From contig DHDO01000092.1 of assembly GCA_002399435.1 (NCBI GenBank), positions 2,410-8,756 on the forward strand: a stretch of 6,347 nucleotides of DNA. Direction: 5' to 3'. The notes beneath the pieces are model-generated. The model ran no database searches. It was not told the origin of the DNA and saw only the letters and a program-made list of their open reading frames with translations. This DNA comes from Firmicutes bacterium UBA4874 (GTDB taxonomy: Bacteria > Bacillota > Clostridia > Caldicoprobacterales > DTU083). The translations under genes and the position numbers were made by a program. Positions 1 to 4,959 of the stretch are shown one piece after another (within the stretch, counting starts at the first letter, position 1; each line of letters opens with the position of its first letter).

Positions 1-189
1 TCGGAAACGGACCGGAAATACATGGAATTTGGCCGGCAGTTTGAGGAACGGTTTGTCCGGCAGGGATTCCAGGAAAACAGGGACATTTCACAGACCCTGG
101 ATCTGGCCTGGGAGCTTCTTTCCATCCTGCCGAAGGAAGAGCTGAACCGGATCCGGCCCGAAACCCTTGAGAAATACTACAGGAAGTGA
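1..189 (+). CDS. ntpB: V-type ATP synthase subunit B, C-terminal end (5' partial)
   Basis: The first 62 codons of the window, followed by TGA at 187-189, encode the C-terminal end of the non-catalytic, nucleotide-binding B subunit of a V/A-type ATPase. The recognisable family tail is an aromatic FG-x-FE segment, then Q-G-x-x-E-N-R, then a T-L-D-L-x-W-E-L-L-S-x-L-P stretch, ending in a K-Y-Y-x-K tail. In the complex, B alternates with the catalytic A subunit in the cytoplasmic A3B3 head. The gene directly downstream is subunit D, the usual order in bacterial V-ATPase operons. No start is visible because the gene begins before the window. The call rests on the tail pattern plus the neighbour and is quite safe; the catalytic region cannot be judged. 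Confidence 0.9.
   Translation, partial: SETDRKYMEFGRQFEERFVRQGFQENRDISQTLDLAWELLSILPKEELNRIRPETLEKYYRK
181..186 (+). promoter_or_regulatory. Ribosome binding site of the V-ATPase D subunit gene
   Basis: AGGAAG lies 8 bases before the ATG at 195, inside the last codons of subunit B. It favours ATG 195 over the in-frame GTG at 186, which would overlap this site and have no Shine-Dalgarno sequence at a useful distance. Confidence 0.65.
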
Positions 190-194
190 GTTGG

Positions 195-812
195 ATGGCT
201 GATACAACACCTACAAAATCCAATCTGATGCGTGCCCAGGCTTCCCTGGAACTGTCCCGCAAGGCTTACGAACTCATGGACCGGAAGCGGAATGTCCTGA
301 TCCGGGAAATGATGAGCCGGATTGATCGGGCGGAAGAGATCCAGGAACGGATTGGCACCACGTTTGCAGCCGCTTATCAGGCTCTGCAGATGGCCAACGT
401 TACCATGGGCATCAGCACCGTGGAGGATATTGCCCTTTCCATTCCGGAAGAAACGGATTTCAATATCCTGCTGAAAAGTGTAATGGGCGTGGAGATCCCC
501 AGTGTCCGGTTCCACAAGGAGGAGCTGAAGCCTTACTACAGCTTTTATCACACTAACAACGCCATGGACGTGGCGCTTCTCAATTTTCACAACGTAGCCT
601 ACCTCATCCTCGAGATGGCGGAAATCGAGGTTTCTGTCTATAAGCTGGCCAATGAAGTGAAGAGAACCCAAAAACGTACCAACGCTCTTCAGAATATCCA
701 GATTCCAGGCTATCAGGCCCTGGTGAAATCCATTCAGGATGCTCTGGAGGAAAAGGAGCGGGAGGACTTCTTCCGTCTGAAGATGGTCAAGAAAAAAACC
801 GGCCGGGGATAA
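195..812 (+). CDS. ntpD: V-type ATP synthase subunit D
   Basis: This 205-residue protein is the D subunit, the central rotor shaft that turns inside the A3B3 head and links it to the membrane ring. The N-terminus has the family pattern P-T-K-S-N-L followed by a long helical, charge-rich stretch (about residues 10-60). A second long helix near the C-terminus carries the conserved R-T-Q-K-R-T-N-A-L block at residues 157-165, followed by I-P. This two-helix coiled coil around a smaller middle section is the family layout, and the length is normal. The start at ATG 195 gives the typical N-terminus M-A-D-T-T-P-T and has AGGAAG at the right spacing; a GTG at 186 is possible but less likely. It sits 5 bases after the B subunit stop, so it is in the same operon. 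It appears to be the last gene, since a new promoter follows within 20 bases. No clear terminator is visible after it. Confidence 0.93.
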   Translation: MADTTPTKSNLMRAQASLELSRKAYELMDRKRNVLIREMMSRIDRAEEIQERIGTTFAAAYQALQMANVTMGISTVEDIALSIPEETDFNILLKSVMGVEIPSVRFHKEELKPYYSFYHTNNAMDVALLNFHNVAYLILEMAEIEVSVYKLANEVKRTQKRTNALQNIQIPGYQALVKSIQDALEEKEREDFFRLKMVKKKTGRG

Positions 813-831
813 GCATAAAGTGAAAATCCGT

Positions 832-860
832 TTGCATAAATAATGGCAATCAGATATAAT
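832..860 (+). promoter_or_regulatory. Sigma-A-type promoter for the darA-holB-ricT operon
   Basis: TTGCAT (832-837) and TATAAT (855-860) are separated by 17 bases, an almost ideal housekeeping promoter. Transcription would start near 867, leaving a leader of about 65 bases before darA. It lies just after the V-ATPase D gene and explains how the following operon is expressed independently of it. Confidence 0.75.
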
Positions 861-931
861 AAAAGAGGGCAAGGAAGACAGAAAAATGCATCACCGGATT
901 TGCTTATCATTAAAAAGGAGGGTTTTGCGGT

Positions 932-1261
932 ATGAAATTGATCATCGCCATTGTACAGGATGAGGATGCCCAGAAGCTTACATCCACCATGATGAACGAC
1001 GGCTTCAGTGTTACCAAACTGGCTACCACAGGCGGCTTTTTGAGAGCGGGAAATACTACATTCCTGATTGGTGTGGATCAGGAAAGGCTGGATCATGCCA
1101 TGGAGTTGATTGAAAAGGCCTGTAAGAGCAGGAAGCAGGTCGCCACCTCCCCCTCGCCGGTCGCAGGGTCGGCGGGCGTATATGTGCCCTATCCCGTGGA
1201 AGTAACGGTGGGCGGAGCTACGGTGTTTGTAATGGACATAGAGCAGTTTAAGAAAATCTGA
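932..1261 (+). CDS. darA: Cyclic-di-AMP-binding PII-like protein DarA (PstA/YaaQ)
   Basis: This 109-residue protein belongs to the DarA/PstA/YaaQ family (DUF970), trimeric PII-like cytosolic proteins that bind cyclic di-AMP between subunits. Seen in the sequence: the N-terminal strand M-K-L-I-I-A-I-V-Q-D (residues 1-10), the hallmark T-K-L-A-T-T-G-G-F-L-R-x-G-N-T-T at residues 28-43, then F-L-I-G, and a C-terminal G-G-A-T-V-F-V-M-D near residues 93-101. The length matches the family. The start is fixed by AGGAGG at 917-922, 9 bases before ATG. In Bacillus the order is tmk, darA, yaaR, holB, yaaT; here darA is followed directly by holB, so yaaR is absent and tmk does not precede it. Residue 26 is Ser and residue 24 is Gly where, from memory, some Bacillales homologues have Arg and Asn; this may be normal in Clostridia. 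The output partner of DarA is not known from sequence. Confidence 0.93.
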   Translation: MKLIIAIVQDEDAQKLTSTMMNDGFSVTKLATTGGFLRAGNTTFLIGVDQERLDHAMELIEKACKSRKQVATSPSPVAGSAGVYVPYPVEVTVGGATVFVMDIEQFKKI

Positions 1262-2271
1262 TGAATACCCATCATATAGTTGGACAATCCCAGCTTGTCG
1301 GCAGAATGGATCGAATCCTCTCCGGCGGGCGGATTGTCCATGCTTATTTATTTACAGGGCCTGCTGGCTCAGGCAAAAAAACCCTGAGCAGCCTGTTTGC
1401 CCAGGCCCTGCTCTGTGAAGGGCCGGGAGAGAAGCCCTGCGGAGTCTGCCGCACCTGCCGCCAGTTTCAGGCCGGGAGCCATCCTGATGTGATGTGGATC
1501 CGCAGACAGGAAGGCAGGAAGAATATCCTCATTGAGCAAATCCGGGATATGCAGGAGAAAATGAAAGTAAAGCCTTTTCAGGCCGGCAATCGGATCTGTT
1601 TTATTGAAAACGCACAGGAGATGACAGAACAGGCGCAGAATGCCCTGCTGAAGACCCTGGAGGAACCGCCGTCCCATTCCGTATTTTTCCTCCTGGCGGA
1701 TAGCACGTTTTCCATTTTGCCTACGATCCGGTCCCGGTGCCAGATGGTTCGGATCGGAAGCCTGCCCCGGGAAGATGTGGCAGGGATTTTGACGAAGCGG
1801 CTGAGCCTCCCCCGGGAAAAGGCGATGACCTATGCTGCGCTGTCCCAGGGGGTACCGGGAAAGGCGCTGTCCCTGGCGGAAGACGAAAGCTTTCGGGGCA
1901 ACCGGGAAAGGCTTATGGGGGGACTATCCATGGCGGGATCCTCCCGGATTCTGGAGCTCTATGATGTTTTCCAGGACCACCGGGAACAGGTGGATGATCT
2001 GCTGGATATTCTGATCCTGTGGTTTCGGGATCTGCTTGTCTACAAGGAAACCGGGGATCCGGACCGGATCATAAACCTGGATCAGACCGGCCTGCTTCGG
2101 AAGCTGGCCCCCCTCTTTACAAGCAGGGACTTAAACGATATGATGGAAAAGGTGGAGGCAAGCAGAAAGATTTTGAAAAGCAATGGAAATTATCAGCTGA
2201 CCATCGAAAATATGCTTCTGCATTTTCAGGGAGGTTCGTACCATGCAGCTAATCGTAGGAGTCCGGTTTAA
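1261..2271 (+). CDS. holB: DNA polymerase III subunit delta' (clamp loader)
   Basis: This 336-residue AAA+ protein is delta', the fixed arm of the clamp loader that places the sliding clamp on DNA. Seen: a P-loop-like G-P-A-G-S-G-K-K at residues 33-40, where the usual Ser/Thr after the Lys is replaced by Lys; four zinc-type cysteines C52, C60, C63 and C66; a degenerate Walker B region E-N-A-Q at 116-119; the L-L-K-T-L-E-E-P-P block at 129-137; and the S-R-C motif at 158-160, which supplies the arginine finger to the neighbouring ATPase subunit. A changed P-loop and Walker B are expected because delta' need not hydrolyse ATP. The C-terminal half is helical, as in the collar domain. DnaX is also similar, but DnaX is longer and has a proper Walker A. 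The ATG overlaps the darA stop by one base (TGATG) and lacks a good ribosome binding site, so translation is probably coupled. The 3' end overlaps ricT by 29 bases. Confidence 0.92.
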   Translation: MNTHHIVGQSQLVGRMDRILSGGRIVHAYLFTGPAGSGKKTLSSLFAQALLCEGPGEKPCGVCRTCRQFQAGSHPDVMWIRRQEGRKNILIEQIRDMQEKMKVKPFQAGNRICFIENAQEMTEQAQNALLKTLEEPPSHSVFFLLADSTFSILPTIRSRCQMVRIGSLPREDVAGILTKRLSLPREKAMTYAALSQGVPGKALSLAEDESFRGNRERLMGGLSMAGSSRILELYDVFQDHREQVDDLLDILILWFRDLLVYKETGDPDRIINLDQTGLLRKLAPLFTSRDLNDMMEKVEASRKILKSNGNYQLTIENMLLHFQGGSYHAANRRSPV

Positions 2272-3133
2272 AAAAGCCGGTAAGATATATTATTTCAGCC
2301 CCAACAGCATGGAACTGGGGGAAGAGGATCATGTCATCGTGGAAACTGCACGGGGAGTGGAGTATGGTGATGTTGTGGTAGCTCCGAAGCTTGTTCCGGA
2401 AGAGGAGATCATATCTCCTCTAAAGCCTGTTATCCGAAAAGCGGGGGAGGAGGATGACAAACAGCTTGCTGCAAATCGGGCCAGGGAAAAGGAAGCCTTC
2501 CGCGTGGGCGAGGAGAAAATAGCGGTTCACAATCTACCGATGAATCTGGTGGATGTGGAGCTGACCTTTGACAACAGCAAGCTTATTTTTTACTTTACGG
2601 CAGACGGAAGGATTGACTTCCGGGAGTTGGTCAAGGACCTGGCGTCCGTGTTCCGGACCCGGATTGAGCTGCGCCAGATCGGTGTCCGCGATGAGGCAAA
2701 GATGCTGGGAGGACTGGGCCCCTGTGGCCGGGCCCTGTGCTGCAGTACCTTTCTGGGAGATTTTCATCCGGTATCCATTAAGATGGCCAAGGAACAGGAC
2801 TTGTCCCTGAATCCTTCCAAGATCTCCGGGATTTGCGGAAGACTGATGTGCTGCCTGAATTATGAACAGGAATTTTATGAATGCGCACGCAAACAGATGC
2901 CCCGGATCGGCAAACCCGTTGAGACACCAGATGGTCTGGCGACGGTAACGGAAACGAATTTGCTGCAGCAAACCGTCAAGGTAAAGATGACCATGGAGGA
3001 CGATACGATTGATGTAAGGGAATTCCCGGTGAAGGAGGTTCACTCTGTCAGGAGCCAGAAGGGGAAAAGCAGCCGCAGAGTCCCGGAAAAGGAAGATTTC
3101 GGACAGAACAACAAGAAAGATGCACATTCATGA
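2243..3133 (+). CDS. ricT: PSP1-domain protein RicT (YaaT), Ric complex subunit
   Basis: This 296-residue protein belongs to the PSP1/RicT (YaaT) family. In Bacillus subtilis RicT joins RicA and RicF in an iron-sulphur complex that affects RNase Y-dependent mRNA processing, sporulation, competence and biofilm formation. Seen: the N-terminal V-G-V-R-F-K-x-A-G-K-I-Y-Y-F pattern (residues 5-18); the conserved core with D-G-R-I-D-F-R-E-L-V at 121-130; the E-L-R-Q-I-G-V-R-D-E-A-K-x-L-G-G-x-G-x-C-G segment at about 142-162; and clustered cysteines C161, C166, C167, C198, C203, C204 and C214, including the family's C-G-R-x-x-C-C and C-G-R-L-M-C-C motifs. The last 30 residues are charged and low complexity, as is common. 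The start is supported by GGGAGG at 2229-2234. It overlaps the end of holB, so it is in the same operon. Its stop TGA lies in a TCATGA shared with the convergent lacI-type gene, with no terminator between them. Confidence 0.93.
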   Translation: MQLIVGVRFKKAGKIYYFSPNSMELGEEDHVIVETARGVEYGDVVVAPKLVPEEEIISPLKPVIRKAGEEDDKQLAANRAREKEAFRVGEEKIAVHNLPMNLVDVELTFDNSKLIFYFTADGRIDFRELVKDLASVFRTRIELRQIGVRDEAKMLGGLGPCGRALCCSTFLGDFHPVSIKMAKEQDLSLNPSKISGICGRLMCCLNYEQEFYECARKQMPRIGKPVETPDGLATVTETNLLQQTVKVKMTMEDDTIDVREFPVKEVHSVRSQKGKSSRRVPEKEDFGQNNKKDAHS

Positions 3134-4081
3134 CAGGGCTTTATGGCTTGAGTTTCTTACAACAAGCTCCGGCTCCAAACGAATGGTTTTTTTCCTTTTG
3201 CGGCCTTCATTGATCCGTTCCATTAAAAGTGAGGCCGCTGTCCGCCCCAATTCTTCCTGCTGCATATCAATGGAAGAAAGAGCGGATCGCGTACAGGTAC
3301 AATAGTCCGTGTTATCCATGGAGACAATCGCGATGTCATCGGGTATGTTTACATGGCTTTCATAACATGCTTCCATGCATCCAATTGCGGCTAAATCATT
3401 GGAACAGACAACAGCAGACATTCTTTTCTTTCGGCTCAATAGTTTTTTCATACTGTTGTAGCCACCTTCACGGGTATAGTCGGATTCAACCATATAGGAT
3501 TCATCGACGGGAATATCAGCGTCCCGCAAAGCGCAGGAATAGCCATCGGTTCGCTCTCGGCCAACCTGTTCGCTCCGGCTTCCACTGATCAGGGCTATGT
3601 CTTTATGCCCCTGGTCAATCAAATGCGCAGTCGCCAAATACATTCCCTTCCTGTCATCTACATATACATAATCGAAATTATCCAACATTTTTTCATTGTC
3701 ATATTTGTTGGTCAGCACAATTGGCAGGGGACAATCCCGAACAGAAGAAATGATTTTTTCGTTAAAGTCAAAAGAAATCAATATCATACCGTCACCATAC
3801 CGTTCATTGAGAACCTGGATGAGTTTCAGCTCCTGCCGGGTACTATGCCGGGTATAGCATAAGAGCATAAAATAGTCATGCTCTTCGAGTATATCGTTCA
3901 CACCCTTGATCATTTTAAAATAAAATGGATTGCAAATATCAGGAACGCACATCAACACTTTATTCGTCTTTTTACTTTTCAGGGATCTTGCAGCATGCGT
4001 TGGAGTATAATGAAGATCTTTTGCGGCCTTCAATACGATTTCCCGACTTTTGGGACTGCAATAGCCTTTGTTATTTAGCAT
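3128..4081 (-). pseudogene. LacI-family transcriptional regulator lacking its helix-turn-helix
   Basis: Read on the minus strand from ATG at 4081, this gives 317 residues of a LacI/GalR regulator. The first visible residues, L-N-N-K-G-Y-C-S-P-K-S-R, normally follow the helix-turn-helix (…V-S-x-S-T-V-S-R-V-L-N-N-K-G). About 22 N-terminal residues, the main DNA-reading part, are therefore missing. The remainder is intact: the hinge helix region H-A-A-R-S-L-K-S-K near 29-37, the periplasmic-binding-type sugar core starting V-L-M-C-V-P-D-I-C-N-P-F near 42-53, the late D-I-A-I-V-S-M-D-N motif, E-E-L-G-R-T-A-A, and the family tail L-E-P-E-L-V-V-R-N-S-S. Upstream in the same frame there are only nine unrelated codons before a TAA. 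The ATG is therefore probably an accident at the breakpoint, with no visible ribosome binding site. The ligand is unknown. It is convergent with ricT and shares the TCATGA stop. It could still be translated as an effector-binding core without DNA binding, but loss of function is more likely. Confidence 0.85.
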
Positions 4082-4491
4082 CTTTTTCTGCCAGGGGGAT
4101 GTATAAGTTTACCGACTGGGTCCCATCTTATTATCTGTTGGATGAAGATGGTGTGATCCAAGCGACTTCAACAAAACTTCAGGAAGCGATTCAATTTCTT
4201 CCGCAAAAACAGGCGACCTCTGAGCAACTGCTGCAATTGACGGATGGAAAGCCGCTTCTTGTAGGAATTGACAGGTGTGATGCCTGCTTGAAAGCGTATA
4301 CTTCATTTAGGAGGGCAGGCGAGTCTGTTTGTTATGCAGTACAGGGGTTGGAAACGGAGGCAGATGCCTCTTTTGTGGATACGTTTGCAGACCCACATTG
4401 TATTATTTCACATGCTTTTGAAATAGACATATACCCGACGTATCTGTATGTGGACAAACAGGGAACTTTGATTGCAGATACGGAGCGTTGA
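4082..4491 (+). pseudogene. Thioredoxin-like (redoxin) protein, N-terminus missing
   Basis: The frame from about 4084 to the TGA at 4489-4491 encodes the later part of a redox protein. Early on, V-P-S-Y-Y-L-L-D-E-D-G-V-I matches the P-T-x-F-L-I-D-x-D-G-x-I strand near the end of TlpA/thioredoxin folds. After a linker comes a second unit: L-L-V-G-I-D-R then C-D-A-C (4276-4287) as a CxxC active site, and later Y-P-T-Y-L-Y-V-D-K-Q-G-T-L-I, again the cis-Pro strand of a redoxin. This suggests two tandem redoxin domains, with the front of the first one lost. The ATG at 4099 is directly next to AGGGGG (4093-4098) with no spacer, so it is a poor start. The frame stays open backwards into the antisense of the lacI-type gene, giving a chimeric open frame with no sensible protein. 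The exact family and substrate are not certain. The second domain might still fold if expressed. Confidence 0.6.
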
Positions 4492-4513
4492 TTGTCTGTG
4501 ATATAATACCTTA

Positions 4514-4542
4514 TTGAAAAGGTCCTTTTCTTTTTCTACAAT
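4514..4542 (+). promoter_or_regulatory. Sigma-A-type promoter for the ferredoxin gene
   Basis: TTGAAA (4514-4519) and TACAAT (4537-4542) have a 17-base spacer, close to consensus. The start of transcription would be near 4549, about 60 bases before the ferredoxin GTG. Another TATAAT at 4502-4507 has no matching -35 at proper spacing and is less likely. Confidence 0.65.
4516..4536 (+). terminator. Possible weak terminator after the thioredoxin-like gene
   Basis: GAAAAG (4516-4521) and CTTTTC (4525-4530) can form a 6-bp stem with a GTC loop, followed at once by a T run (4531-4535). The shape is that of an intrinsic terminator, but the stem is A/T-rich and weak, and it lies within the ferredoxin promoter. 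It may be chance. Confidence 0.3.
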
Positions 4543-4592
4543 TAATGATAAAATGTGTACGTATAAACAATGATGTGCTTTTGAATCCATGT

Positions 4593-4600
4593 AAGGGGGT
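4593..4600 (+). promoter_or_regulatory. Ribosome binding site fixing the ferredoxin GTG start
   Basis: AAGGGGGT lies 7 bases before GTG 4608. It decides the start: an upstream in-frame ATG at 4545 would lie at or before the expected transcription start and add 21 residues unlike any ferredoxin. Confidence 0.7.
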
Positions 4601-4607
4601 GACTTCG

Positions 4608-4775
4608 GTGGCTTACAAAATCAGTGAGGATTGTATTGCCTGTGGTGCCTGCCAGGCGGAATGCCCTGTCGGTGCCATTTCAGAGGGGGACATCTATAAA
4701 ATTGATGCAGACCTCTGCACAGACTGTGGAACCTGTGCAGATACCTGTCCGGTAGGAGCTCCGCAGCCCCAATAA
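4608..4775 (+). CDS. Clostridial-type 2[4Fe-4S] ferredoxin
   Basis: This 55-residue protein is a small low-potential electron carrier of the clostridial type, which shuttles electrons in the cytoplasm between enzymes such as pyruvate:ferredoxin oxidoreductase and hydrogenases. Two complete cluster motifs are seen: C9-x2-C12-x2-C15-x3-C19-P and C37-x2-C40-x2-C43-x3-C47-P. The last cysteine of each motif serves the other cluster, as is usual in this fold. Aromatic residues sit at Y3 and Y30. The length is exactly that of the classic ferredoxins, and the ending V-G-A-P-x-P is a common variant. The start is GTG 4608, chosen because of the ribosome binding site and because it yields the standard N-terminus M-A-Y-K-I. 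The gene stands alone, with its own promoter upstream and two terminators downstream, so it is probably a single-gene transcript. It is unrelated to the broken genes before it. Confidence 0.95.
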   Translation: MAYKISEDCIACGACQAECPVGAISEGDIYKIDADLCTDCGTCADTCPVGAPQPQ

Positions 4776-4791
4776 TGGGGAAGTCCAAAGG

Positions 4792-4824
4792 AAGACCCTG
4801 ATCATATTGACCGGGTCTTTTTTT
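4792..4824 (+). terminator. Intrinsic terminator 1 of the ferredoxin gene
   Basis: AAGACCC (4792-4798) pairs with GGGTCTT (4813-4819) across a 14-base loop, and T residues follow to 4824. It stands 17 bases after the ferredoxin stop. Confidence 0.8.
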
Positions 4825-4832
4825 GTTGCCTG

Positions 4833-4855
4833 AAAGACCTTATTTTGGTCTTTTT
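4833..4855 (+). terminator. Intrinsic terminator 2, in tandem
   Basis: AAAGACC (4833-4839) pairs with GGTCTTT (4847-4853) around a 7-base loop, and the T run continues to 4855. Its arms nearly repeat those of the preceding hairpin, so it looks like a back-up terminator. The 3' arm of the first hairpin (4814-4820) could also pair with the 5' arm of this one. Confidence 0.7.
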
Positions 4856-4880
4856 ATTGGAAAATATTAATAATTTAAAG

Positions 4881-4906
4881 GAATTCGGCGAGTTGTGTCG
4901 AAATTC
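4881..4906. repeat. Imperfect inverted repeat upstream of the SpoIID-like gene
   Basis: GAATTCG (4881-4887) and CGAAATTC (4899-4906) form an inverted repeat with one extra A and an 11-base centre. It lies about 55 bases before the GTG start. It could be an operator, or chance in an A/T-rich stretch. No convincing -35/-10 pair is seen next to it. Confidence 0.3.
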
Positions 4907-4910
4907 TTCA

Positions 4911-4932
4911 GGATCCCAATAGGGGTCCCAAT
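4911..4932. repeat. Direct repeat GGRTCCCAAT, two copies
   Basis: GGATCCCAAT (4911-4920) and GGGTCCCAAT (4923-4932) differ at one base and are spaced 12 bases apart, roughly one helical turn. They lie just upstream of the ribosome binding site of the SpoIID-like gene, where a regulator site would be plausible. Confidence 0.35.
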
Positions 4933-4942
4933 TATTATATTG

Positions 4943-4953
4943 AAAGGTGGTGA
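4943..4953 (+). promoter_or_regulatory. Ribosome binding site of the SpoIID-like gene
   Basis: AAAGGTGGTGA precedes the GTG at 4960; AAGGTGG ends 9 bases before it. An in-frame TGA at 4951-4953 leaves GTG 4960 as the only start that includes the signal peptide. Confidence 0.65.
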
Positions 4954-4959
4954 AGTTTA

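Noticed and set aside
186..194. GTG at 186 as the start of the V-ATPase D subunit.
   Set aside because: It would overlap the AGGAAG site, and the ATG at 195 gives the normal N-terminus with good spacing.
177..872. Long minus-strand open frame (231 codons) opposite the V-ATPase D gene.
   Set aside because: It lies exactly opposite a strongly recognised gene, has no family features, and covers the darA promoter.
2534..3127. Minus-strand open frame of 197 codons opposite ricT.
   Set aside because: It mirrors a conserved coding region; the cysteine motifs are clearly on the plus strand and no protein family is visible in the reverse frame.
3134..4081. An insertion sequence or other mobile element around the LacI-type gene.
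   Set aside because: No transposase, terminal inverted repeats or target duplication were found; only the breakpoint itself is supported.
3925..4098. Extension of the redoxin-like frame back to an ATG at 3925, giving 188 residues.
   Set aside because: Before 4082 the frame reads the antisense of the LacI-type gene, so this part is not a natural protein domain.
4545..4607. ATG 4545 as the start of the ferredoxin.
   Set aside because: It sits at the expected transcription start without a ribosome binding site, and would add residues absent from this ferredoxin family.
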